From Actinoplanes palleronii (GTDB taxonomy: Bacteria; Actinomycetota; Actinomycetes; Mycobacteriales; Micromonosporaceae), in NCBI RefSeq assembly GCF_016862315.1, contig NZ_BOMS01000084.1, forward strand, positions 1 through 37,378: a stretch of DNA of 37,378 nucleotides, in the 5' to 3' direction. Shown here in pieces: positions 15,060-22,079 of the stretch; within the stretch, counting starts at the first letter, position 1, and each line of letters starts with the position of its first letter. Position numbers and translations under genes: made by a program. The notes under the pieces were generated by a model. The model was not told where the DNA came from and made no database searches. It was given only the letters and a program-made list of their open reading frames with translations.

Positions 15060-16271
15060 TCACGGCGAATGCGTCCAAAACCGGGCAAGGTAAACGCCAT
15101 AAATGGCGGAGATCACCGCAAGGACCGTCAAGACCGAGATCATCGTACGTCGATGGGCGCCGGCCAGTCCCGTGGCGATCGGCAGCAGCAGCGGGAAGGC
15201 CGGGATCAGCAGCCGGCCCTTGGCGTGGAAGTAGCCGTCGCCGAAGAACACCATCGCGACGATGACCAGCGAGAACACCGCGAGCGGCCAGGCGCGCCGG
15301 TTTGCCGAGAGCACCACGGCCAGCACGATCGCGGCGAGCAGCACCAGCGCGCACATCAGATAGGCCAGATCGACCCGCCCGGTGAGCAGCGTCCGGGCCG
15401 TGCCGAGCGTGTAGCCGCCGTCGTCATAGGACATCTTCCAGGCGTCCTTCTGGACGTGGAAATAGCCGTCGGCGCGGCCCAGCCGGTGTCCTACCCAGAC
15501 GACGTACCCGAACAAGCCGATCGGGGCGATCAGGCCGGCCGCCCAGGGACGCCAGCCGTCCCGGCGGGTGAGCCCGGCGGCCAGCGCGGCCAGCCCGACC
15601 GCGGCGATCAGCGCGGCGCCGGTCGGCCGGGTCAGGCCCGCGAGGGCACAGAGCAGACCGGCGGTCAGCCAGTGCCGGCGCAGCACCGCGAACAACGACC
15701 ACGCGCAGAGCGCGGTGAACAGCGTCTCGGTGTAGCCCATCGACTCGACCATCGCGTGCGGGACGACCGCCCACAGCGCGGCCAGCAGCACACCGGCCCG
15801 GCGGCTGTGCAGATGCGTCCCGATCGCGAACAGGCCCCACGCCGCGACCAGCCCGGCGAGCCAGGCGAGCGTGATGCCGGCCGCCGCCGCGTCGCCCGGC
15901 AGGACCGGGTCGAGCAGCGCGATCAGGCCCGGGTAGAGCGGGAAGAACGCCAGGTTGGTGGTGGCCAGGGAGCCGTCCGGGTGCAGCGGGATGGCCAGGT
16001 CGTAGCCGCGGGTGGCGATGCCCGCGTACCAGCCGGCGTCGTAGCGGCCGAGGATCGCCCACAGGTCGCGGTGCGGGCCGGTGCCGAAGAACGCGAGGGC
16101 GAGCAGGCCGATCGCCCGCAGCGCGGCGTAGCCGGCGATCGCCGGCCAGGCGACCCGCAGGCCGACCCGGCGGCGCGGCGCGGGGAAGTCCCCGGCCGGG
16201 GCGGCCCGCGCCGGCACGTCGTGCTCCGGCGACCGTTGCGCGGGAATCCAGGTGAGGTCCGCGACTGCCAA
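15060..16271 (-). CDS. PIG-V-like integral membrane mannosyltransferase, copy B
   Basis: A 403-residue paralogue of the gene directly downstream, with the same order of motifs: RYDAGWYAGIATRGYD (RYD instead of RWD), FFPLYPGL, the VESMGYTETLF loop, GLTRPTGAAL and HAKGRLLIPAFPLLLP. About 9-10 membrane helices are visible. The start is TTG 16271 with GGGAG six bases upstream; both copies thus use TTG. The N-terminal extension again carries IPAQRSPE, so the duplication covered the whole gene including leader and N-terminus. Both C-termini end FWTHSP. The two genes are 86 bases apart and in the same direction, so they may be co-transcribed, although each has its own hairpin leader. Different acceptor or linkage specificity of the two copies is possible but not visible. 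Confidence 0.75.
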   Translation of the reverse strand: MAVADLTWIPAQRSPEHDVPARAAPAGDFPAPRRRVGLRVAWPAIAGYAALRAIGLLALAFFGTGPHRDLWAILGRYDAGWYAGIATRGYDLAIPLHPDGSLATTNLAFFPLYPGLIALLDPVLPGDAAAAGITLAWLAGLVAAWGLFAIGTHLHSRRAGVLLAALWAVVPHAMVESMGYTETLFTALCAWSLFAVLRRHWLTAGLLCALAGLTRPTGAALIAAVGLAALAAGLTRRDGWRPWAAGLIAPIGLFGYVVWVGHRLGRADGYFHVQKDAWKMSYDDGGYTLGTARTLLTGRVDLAYLMCALVLLAAIVLAVVLSANRRAWPLAVFSLVIVAMVFFGDGYFHAKGRLLIPAFPLLLPIATGLAGAHRRTMISVLTVLAVISAIYGVYLARFWTHSP

Positions 16272-16276
16272 AATCC

Positions 16277-16313
16277 GCTCCCGACTAACTCGACCACTCT
16301 GCGGGTCGGGAGC
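16277..16313 (-). promoter_or_regulatory. Leader hairpin covering the ribosome binding site of mannosyltransferase B
   Basis: On the minus strand gctcccgac (16313-16305) pairs perfectly over 9 bases with gtcgggagc (16285-16277), loop 19 bases. The GGGAG in the second arm lies six bases before the TTG start at 16271. The first arm is preceded by cagtagg, matching cagtaag before the corresponding arm in the paralogue's leader. Confidence 0.55.
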
Positions 16314-16402
16314 CTACTGATCTTTGGTAGCAGCGAAAGGCCTGGTCAGAGGGCTTTCGGCAGAACCTGACCGGGTGACCGACCCGATCGGAGCCGAAGG
16401 GT

Positions 16403-18046
16403 TCACCCGGGTTGGTCCGGAAGTGTGAAGATCACCCGGGTGCCGCCGCCGACGTTCTCCTCGAGCCGGATCACGCCACCGTGCCGGTCGACGATCCGCA
16501 GGCAGCTGGACAGGCCGATGCCGTGCCCGGCGGCGGACGTGCCCTCCAGCCGGGTGAACATGTCGAAGACCCGGCTGCGCTGCTCCGGCGGGATGCCCAT
16601 GCCGTTGTCGGCGACCGTGACCGCCCAGGCGGAACCCTCCCGTGCCGCGCTCACCTCGACCCGGGGCAGCCGGTCCGGGTGGCGGTATTTGATCGCGTTG
16701 GCGATCAGGTTCTGCAGCAGCTGCCGGGCCAGCACCGGGTCGCACGAGACCGACGGCAGCGGCCAGGGCGCGGCCACCACGGCGTCCGAGGAGACGATCT
16801 CGGCGCGCAGGTCGGCGACCACGCTGTCGAACACCTCGCCGAGGTCGGCGATCACCCGCTGCACCGGCGCGCTGCCGGCCTTCGCGTAACCGAGCAGCGA
16901 GCCGATCAGGTCGCGCATCCGGGTCACCGCCCGGGACGCCGCGTCCACCCATGCGCGTTCCTGCCCGGACACCACGTCCTCGAGCAGCTCCAGATAACCG
17001 CCGACCGCGCCGAGCGGCGCCACCAGGTCGTGACTGACCGCGCCGGCGAAGTTGTTCAGGTCGGCGTTCGACCGGCGCAGCTCCTCGTTCGCGGCGGACA
17101 GCTCCCGGCGGGCCTGCTCGATCACCCGCTGCTGGGCCCGGTCGGTGGTGACGTCGTTCATGGCGACGACGGCGCCCAGCGGGGTACCGTCCGGCGCGAT
17201 GAGCGCGCGACCGTTGCTGATCAGGTGCATCGGGTCACCGGAGCGACGCCGGATGATGATCTCGGCGTTGCTGACCGTGCCCTCGTGCAGCGCCCGCATC
17301 AGCGGGATCCGGTCGGCCGGCAACGGGGTCACGCCGTCGGTGTCGAACAGCGCGTAGCGGCCGGAGAAGTCGCTCGGGTCGACGGTCGGGTCGGCGTCCA
17401 GGCCGTGCCACTCCCGGGCGGTCCGGTTGAACAGGGTGAGCCGGGCGGCCTGGTCACAGGCGACCACGGCCACGTCGATCGTCTCCAGCAACGTCTCGGT
17501 CCACCGCTGCCGGGCCTCGGTGATCTCCACGAGCTCCGCGTTGAGCCGGGCCTGGCGGCGCCGCTCGAACAGCGCCAGGATCACCTGGGCCAGGTCCTCG
17601 AGCCGGGCGACCTGCTCGACGGTCAGCTCGTGCGGCTCGTTGTGGAAGACGCAGAGCGAGCCGAGCGCGTGCCCGTCCGGGGTGATCAGCGGCGCCGAGG
17701 CGTAGAACCGGACGTCGGCGAGAACACCGGTGACCCACGGGTTGGCCCGGTAGGTGGGGTCGACGCTGGCATCCCGGACGTAGGTGAACTTCCCGGTCTC
17801 GAACCGGATCGCGCACATCGAGTCGGAGCGGGCCGAGTCGCCGCCCTGGAACCCGACGGTGGTCAGCTGGCACTGCCGGTGCTCGTCGATCAGGTTCAGC
17901 GTCGCGGTCGGCACCCCGGCGACCGTCGCCGCGACCCGCACCACGGCCTCCAGCTCGTCCCCGGCCGGCGAGTCGAGCAGGCGGTACTCGTGCAGCGCGG
18001 CCAGCCGCCACTGCTCCCGCTCCTCCACCCGCGCGACGAGATCCAC
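16403..18046 (-). CDS. GAF-PAS sensor histidine kinase
   Basis: A 547-residue cytosolic kinase. A GAF domain (about 15-165) shows FYASAPLITPDGHALGSLCVF, which is typical of phytochrome-like GAF sensors, but no obvious chromophore cysteine is visible. A PAS domain (about 182-305) follows, then a coiled helix and the dimerisation helix with phospho-acceptor H339 (AVSHDLVAPL). The ATPase domain carries the N box (LIANAIKYRH), DNGMGIPPEQ and GHGIGLSSCLRIVDRHGG. The DLVAPL context resembles bacteriophytochrome-type kinases. The start is GTG 18046 with AGGGG upstream; this sequence overlaps the stop of the preceding paralogue, 7 bases away, so translation is probably coupled. No response regulator is adjacent on this strand. 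The signal is not evident. Confidence 0.9.
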   Translation of the reverse strand: MDLVARVEEREQWRLAALHEYRLLDSPAGDELEAVVRVAATVAGVPTATLNLIDEHRQCQLTTVGFQGGDSARSDSMCAIRFETGKFTYVRDASVDPTYRANPWVTGVLADVRFYASAPLITPDGHALGSLCVFHNEPHELTVEQVARLEDLAQVILALFERRRQARLNAELVEITEARQRWTETLLETIDVAVVACDQAARLTLFNRTAREWHGLDADPTVDPSDFSGRYALFDTDGVTPLPADRIPLMRALHEGTVSNAEIIIRRRSGDPMHLISNGRALIAPDGTPLGAVVAMNDVTTDRAQQRVIEQARRELSAANEELRRSNADLNNFAGAVSHDLVAPLGAVGGYLELLEDVVSGQERAWVDAASRAVTRMRDLIGSLLGYAKAGSAPVQRVIADLGEVFDSVVADLRAEIVSSDAVVAAPWPLPSVSCDPVLARQLLQNLIANAIKYRHPDRLPRVEVSAAREGSAWAVTVADNGMGIPPEQRSRVFDMFTRLEGTSAAGHGIGLSSCLRIVDRHGGVIRLEENVGGGTRVIFTLPDQPG

Positions 18047-18053
18047 GTAGCCC

Positions 18054-19223
18054 CTATCGGCGGCCCGAAGCCGATCCTGACGAACGTGCCGTCAGCGCGT
18101 CGGCGAGCAGTCCGTCGATCACATCGCGCATCCGGGCCACCTCGGCCGACCCGCCGGCGGCCTGCTCGTGACCCTCGAAGGCGAGCAGCTCCAGGAAGCC
18201 GCCGACCGCCGCGAGCGGGGCGATGAGGTCGTGACTGACCGCCGCCGCGAAGTTGGTCAGGTCCGCGTTCGAGCGTTCCAGCTCGGTGTTCGCCGCCGCC
18301 AGGTGCTCGCGGGCCTCCTCGATCAGGCTGCGGCGGGTGTGCTCGGCGGTCACGTCGACCTGGGCCAGCACCGCGCCGACGATCTCGTTCTCCGGGCCGC
18401 GCAACGGGCTGGCGTTGACCCGCACGTGCACCGGATCGCCGACCGGCCGGCGGATCACCATCTCCCGGCCGGTGAGCACCACGCCCTCGCGCAGGGCCAC
18501 CTGCAGCGGCAGCTCGTCGTCCCGGACCGGGGTGCGCCCGTCCGCCTCGTACAGGCCGAACCGGGCGGCGATGTCGACCGGCAGCGGATCACCCTCGCCG
18601 CTGCGCCCGTGCCATTCCCGGGCCGACCGGTTCCAGAGCGTCACCCGGAAGTTCACGTCGCAGGCGATCACCGCGGCGTCGACGGTCTCCAGCAGGGCGT
18701 CGGTCCACTGCTGCTTGGCCCGCGCGGCGATGGCCAGGGCGCCCATCGTCCGGGCCTGCCGGCGCCGTTCGAAGAACGCGATGACGATCCCGGCCAGGTC
18801 GGTGAGGTGCGCGATCTGCTCGCCGGTCAGCTCGTGCGGCGCCTCGTCGAAGACGCACAGGGTGCCGAGCGCGTGCCCCTCCGGGGTGATCAGCGGCGCC
18901 GAGGCGTAGAACCGGACCCGGCCCAGGTCGCCGTTGACCCACGGGTTGGCGGCGTACCGGGGGTCCTGCGGGGCGTCCGGGACGTGGGCGAAGACCCGCG
19001 CGTCGAACTGCACCGCGCACATCGAGTCCTCGCGGGCGCAGTCGATCGGCGCGCCGCCGAGCCGGACCAGCATGTACTGCCGGTTCGCGTCGAGCAGGTT
19101 CAAGCTGGCCGAGGCCACCCCGGCGACCGTGGCGGCGATCCGCAGCACCGCCCGCAACTCCGCCTCCGGGGGCGTGTCGCGCAGCTGATACTCGTGCAGC
19201 GCCGCGAGGCGCTCCTGCTCCAC
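18054..19223 (-). CDS. GAF-PAS protein with HisKA helix but no ATPase domain
   Basis: A 389-residue paralogue of the kinase directly downstream, starting at GTG 19223 (MEQERLAALHEYQL). The open frame extends to 19586 but overlaps the divergent hydrolase gene and has no homology there. The GAF domain (about 8-155, with FYASAPLITPEGHALGTLCVF), PAS domain (about 172-295) and dimerisation helix with H331 (AVSHDLIAPL) line up with the partner. The protein then stops shortly after MRDVIDGLLADAL, exactly where the partner goes on into its ATPase domain. It therefore cannot bind ATP itself. It could be phosphorylated in trans by the neighbour, form heterodimers with it, or act as a sensor or decoy. 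The clean TAG, 7 bases before the next start, and normal codon use argue against random decay. Confidence 0.85.
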   Translation of the reverse strand: MEQERLAALHEYQLRDTPPEAELRAVLRIAATVAGVASASLNLLDANRQYMLVRLGGAPIDCAREDSMCAVQFDARVFAHVPDAPQDPRYAANPWVNGDLGRVRFYASAPLITPEGHALGTLCVFDEAPHELTGEQIAHLTDLAGIVIAFFERRRQARTMGALAIAARAKQQWTDALLETVDAAVIACDVNFRVTLWNRSAREWHGRSGEGDPLPVDIAARFGLYEADGRTPVRDDELPLQVALREGVVLTGREMVIRRPVGDPVHVRVNASPLRGPENEIVGAVLAQVDVTAEHTRRSLIEEAREHLAAANTELERSNADLTNFAAAVSHDLIAPLAAVGGFLELLAFEGHEQAAGGSAEVARMRDVIDGLLADALTARSSGSASGRR

Positions 19224-19297
19224 ACCGTTCCCATCGTCCGCTCCGGCGCTGAGCTGAGCGGCCCCACGTGATCGATGAGTGACGATACGATCCGGTG

Positions 19298-20005
19298 ATG
19301 GACTTCGTGAAGCCCTTCGTGCTGCCCGTCGAGGACCGCGCTCTGGAACGCCAGGAATTCCACGACCTCTACCTGCCCGGCGACATCGCCGGACCACGCC
19401 CGGCCATCCTGGTCGTGCCGGGCGGTCCGCTGCCCGCCGAGGTCCGCCCGATCCAGCGCGACTGGCCGGTCTTCCAGGGATACGCCCGCCTGGCGGCGAG
19501 CCGGGGCACGGTGGGCGCGGTGGTTGATCACCGTCTGCATTCACCCGATGCGTACGGTGCGGGAGCCGCGAACGTCGCCGCCGCACTGGAGAGCCTGCGC
19601 AGCGACCCCCGGGTGGACGAGAACCGGCTCGCGCTGTGGTTCTTCTCCGGGTCGGGGCTGATGGCGGCCGGCTGGCTGCGCGAGCCGCCGTCCTGGCTGC
19701 GCGTGGTGGCGCTGAGCTATCCGGTGCTCGTGCCGTTCCCGGGGTGGCCGGTCCAGGCCCGGTTCGACCCGGTGGCCGCCGTCGCCGAGGCCGGGGACCT
19801 GCCGATCGTGCTGACCCGGGCAGGCCGGGAGGACCCGGCGGTGGCGGCGGGGGTCGCCGCGTTCGTGGAGGCCGCCGCGAAGGCGAACCTGGAGATCGTC
19901 GACGTGCCGGACGGGCACCACAGCTTCGACGTGAAGGACGACACCGACCAGTCGCGGGCCGCGATCAGCCGGGCTGCCGATCTGGTGATCGCGAAGCTGG
20001 CCTGA
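19298..20005 (+). CDS. Alpha/beta hydrolase, dienelactone-hydrolase-like
   Basis: A 235-residue soluble protein with an alpha/beta hydrolase fold. The oxyanion/early strand segment is RPAILVVPGGPLP (about 37-49). A nucleophile-elbow candidate is LWFFSGSGLMAAGW near residue 118, and the catalytic histidine is likely in VPDGHHSFDVKDD near the C-terminus, which is the HxSFD pattern common in dienelactone-hydrolase-like enzymes. The acid could lie in the segment LPIVLTRAGREDP. The start is ATG 19298; GTG 19295 directly before it is an alternative. It is divergent from the ATPase-less sensor gene with about 70 bases between, which must hold both promoters. The substrate is unknown. Confidence 0.75.
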   Translation: MDFVKPFVLPVEDRALERQEFHDLYLPGDIAGPRPAILVVPGGPLPAEVRPIQRDWPVFQGYARLAASRGTVGAVVDHRLHSPDAYGAGAANVAAALESLRSDPRVDENRLALWFFSGSGLMAAGWLREPPSWLRVVALSYPVLVPFPGWPVQARFDPVAAVAEAGDLPIVLTRAGREDPAVAAGVAAFVEAAAKANLEIVDVPDGHHSFDVKDDTDQSRAAISRAADLVIAKLA

Positions 20006-20012
20006 AGACGGC

Positions 20013-20048
20013 GCTGCCGCCCGGGGTGGGGTCCGGGCGGCAGCTTTC
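20013..20048. terminator. Bidirectional terminator between convergent genes
   Basis: The arm gctgccgcccgg at 20013-20024 pairs perfectly with 20033-20044 (12 bp, loop of 8), followed by TTTCTC. It lies 8 bases after the hydrolase stop and about 15 bases before the stop of the convergent lipoprotein gene, so it can serve both directions. Confidence 0.8.
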
Positions 20049-20059
20049 TCGGTGCTGAT

Positions 20060-21904
20060 CTACTCCGAGTCGGAGTCGGTCTCTTCGCCGGTGTCCGTGG
20101 TCGTGTCGGTGCTGTCGTCGCTGGTGGCTTCGGGGCTCGCCGTGGGGTCGGCCTCGTCGGCGCCGGCCTTACTCTCGGCGGCAGCGGGTGTGGCCTGGTC
20201 GTCGTCCTGCTCGACCGGTCCAGCGCTCTTGGCGGGGCTGCTCTTCGTCGGGCTGCTCTTCGTGGCGCTGCTCGTCGTGGCGCTGCGGCCGAGGTCGCGC
20301 AGGTCGGTCTCCATGTCGCCGCCGTTCCAGCGGTCGCCACCGTTCCAGCGGTCCCCGCCGGTCCAGCGGTTGCCGCCGCGCCGTCGGTCGCTGCCGTGCC
20401 GGCGGTCGCCGGTGCGCAGCCGGTCGCCGGTGTTCCAGCGGTCGCTGACGGTCCAGTCGTCCGGCTCGAGCGGGTCCGGCTCGTCGTTGACCCGGGCGAA
20501 GCCGTCGGCCCCGGTGAAGCCGTCGGCCCCGGTGAAGCCGTCATTTCCGGTAAAGCCGTCGCCTCCGGTGAAGTCGCCGGCCCTGGCGAGGTCGTCGATC
20601 CGGTCGAACAGGTCGCCGCCGAAGCTCGCCGGGTCGAAGTCGTCGGCGCGGGGCAGCGAGATCGGCATCCCGGAGTGGGTGAGCAGGTAGATCTGTGAGT
20701 CCAGGTCACCGCGGTCGGCGTCGAAGCAGACCTGCGAGCCGTCCAGCCAGCTGTTGTCGAAGGTGACGTCGGTGATCCCGCCGTGGAAGCGGTCGCAGTC
20801 CCGGTCGACCGAGGTGGGGCGGCTCAGGTCGTGGACCCAGGCGGGGCGCTGCCGGGTGGGCCGGTCGACCCGGACCGGGCGCTTCACCCGGGTGGGGCGG
20901 TGCTTCACCGGGCGCACGGCAGCTGGACGCACGGCGGCCGGACGAACGGCAGCCGGACGCACGGCAGCCGGACGCACGGCGGCGGGCCGGACGGCGGCCG
21001 GGGGCTCGACGGCGGCCGGCGGGTCGACGCGGACCGGGGCCTCGACGGCCGGCGCGTGGTGGACCACGATCGGCTCGGTCGTGATGGGGTGCTGACCTGC
21101 GGAGTTCTGGCCGGTGGAGTTCTGGCCGGTGGAGTTCTGGCCGGTGAAGGTCTGACCAGCGGGGTTCTGGCCCGAGCCGGGGCTGTTAACGGTGCCGCCG
21201 GTCTGGCCGCCGGTGTTTAAGCCGCTTCCCTGCGCCGGGACAGCCGGGTGTCCGGAATTGCCGGTGGCCGCGCCGCCGGGCGAGCCACCGAGGCCCGGGC
21301 CACCGACCGCGCCGGGACCGGTGACGATCCCGGGAGTGCCGACCGCGATCCCGCCGAGGCCCAGCCCACCGCCGTGCGCACTCACGCCACCGCCGGTCGC
21401 GCCCAGGCCGCCGCTGTGCGCGCCCAGGCCGCCGCCGTGCGCGACCGCGCCACCATTCGCACCACCGCTGCCCACGCCCGCGCCGCCGCCGGTCGTGCCG
21501 AGGCCACCACCCGGACCGAGCCCGTGGCCCGGCGCCCGATCACCACCCGGTCCGCCACCGGCCCCCGGCTGCCCGGAACCCGAGCCCGAGCCGTAACCCG
21601 ACCCGCCGGCCGCAGTACCGATCCCGCCGGAACCGGAGCCGGTCCCGAAGCCACCCGCGGTGTCGCCGCCGGTGCCGGCCGGTGCCTGGCCGGTGGCGTC
21701 CGGGGCCGGGGCCGCACCGTCCCCGGCCACGTCCGGCTGCGCCGGGTCGAGGGTCTCCCAGGTCGTACCGGGCGGAGGCAGCTCACCCGCGAACGGCACC
21801 TCGTCATCGCCGGTGCACCCGGCGACGACGGTCAGCAGCAGGGCGGCGCCGAGCGCGACTCCGATCCGGCGCGGGCGTACGGGCAGAAATTCGGTGCGCT
21901 CCAT
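20060..21904 (-). CDS. Repeat-rich surface lipoprotein of unknown function
   Basis: A 614-residue exported protein. The start is taken at ATG 21904 with GGGAG ten bases upstream; in-frame ATGs at 21934 and 21943 are alternatives. The N-terminus has an Arg-rich head, a hydrophobic core (GVALGAALLLTVVAGC) and the lipobox VAGC, so the cysteine at about residue 30 should be lipidated. A Gly/Ser-rich low-complexity region (about 60-240) follows, with repeated TGQNS units, then six AAVRP units and an Arg/Pro-rich segment. A compact, non-repetitive patch (about 375-440, WVHDLSRPTSVDRDCDRFHGGITDVTFD) with two cysteines looks like the only folded domain. Then come FTGADG and WNGGDR repeats and an acidic Ser/Thr/Asp tail. 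It sits 175 bases after the transglutaminase-like gene, on the same strand. The function is not known. Confidence 0.75.
   Translation of the reverse strand: MERTEFLPVRPRRIGVALGAALLLTVVAGCTGDDEVPFAGELPPPGTTWETLDPAQPDVAGDGAAPAPDATGQAPAGTGGDTAGGFGTGSGSGGIGTAAGGSGYGSGSGSGQPGAGGGPGGDRAPGHGLGPGGGLGTTGGGAGVGSGGANGGAVAHGGGLGAHSGGLGATGGGVSAHGGGLGLGGIAVGTPGIVTGPGAVGGPGLGGSPGGAATGNSGHPAVPAQGSGLNTGGQTGGTVNSPGSGQNPAGQTFTGQNSTGQNSTGQNSAGQHPITTEPIVVHHAPAVEAPVRVDPPAAVEPPAAVRPAAVRPAAVRPAAVRPAAVRPAAVRPVKHRPTRVKRPVRVDRPTRQRPAWVHDLSRPTSVDRDCDRFHGGITDVTFDNSWLDGSQVCFDADRGDLDSQIYLLTHSGMPISLPRADDFDPASFGGDLFDRIDDLARAGDFTGGDGFTGNDGFTGADGFTGADGFARVNDEPDPLEPDDWTVSDRWNTGDRLRTGDRRHGSDRRRGGNRWTGGDRWNGGDRWNGGDMETDLRDLGRSATTSSATKSSPTKSSPAKSAGPVEQDDDQATPAAAESKAGADEADPTASPEATSDDSTDTTTDTGEETDSDSE
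20911..21002 (-). repeat. 15-bp tandem repeats encoding AAVRP
   Basis: About six head-to-tail 15-base units (plus-strand form ggacgcacggcagcc with small changes) encode AAVRP pentapeptides within the lipoprotein. The multiple-of-three unit keeps the frame. Confidence 0.75.
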
Positions 21905-22079
21905 AGGTGGTCCACTCCCGTCCGTGGACGCCATGATCAGCATCCGGGCGGGGTTCACTATCCACCGTCCAGCCCCGACGGTGCCGACGTTGGATCTTCG
22001 ACACACCCGCCGGGGCGATCCTTACCACCCCGCGGGTGACCTGCCGGAATTACTGGGCTCCCGGCTCGTTCACGCGCTG

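Noticed and set aside
16403..18046. Bacteriophytochrome with bound bilin
   Set aside because: The GAF domain resembles phytochrome-type GAF domains, but no chromophore-binding cysteine with the usual surroundings and no PHY domain or haem oxygenase gene are visible.
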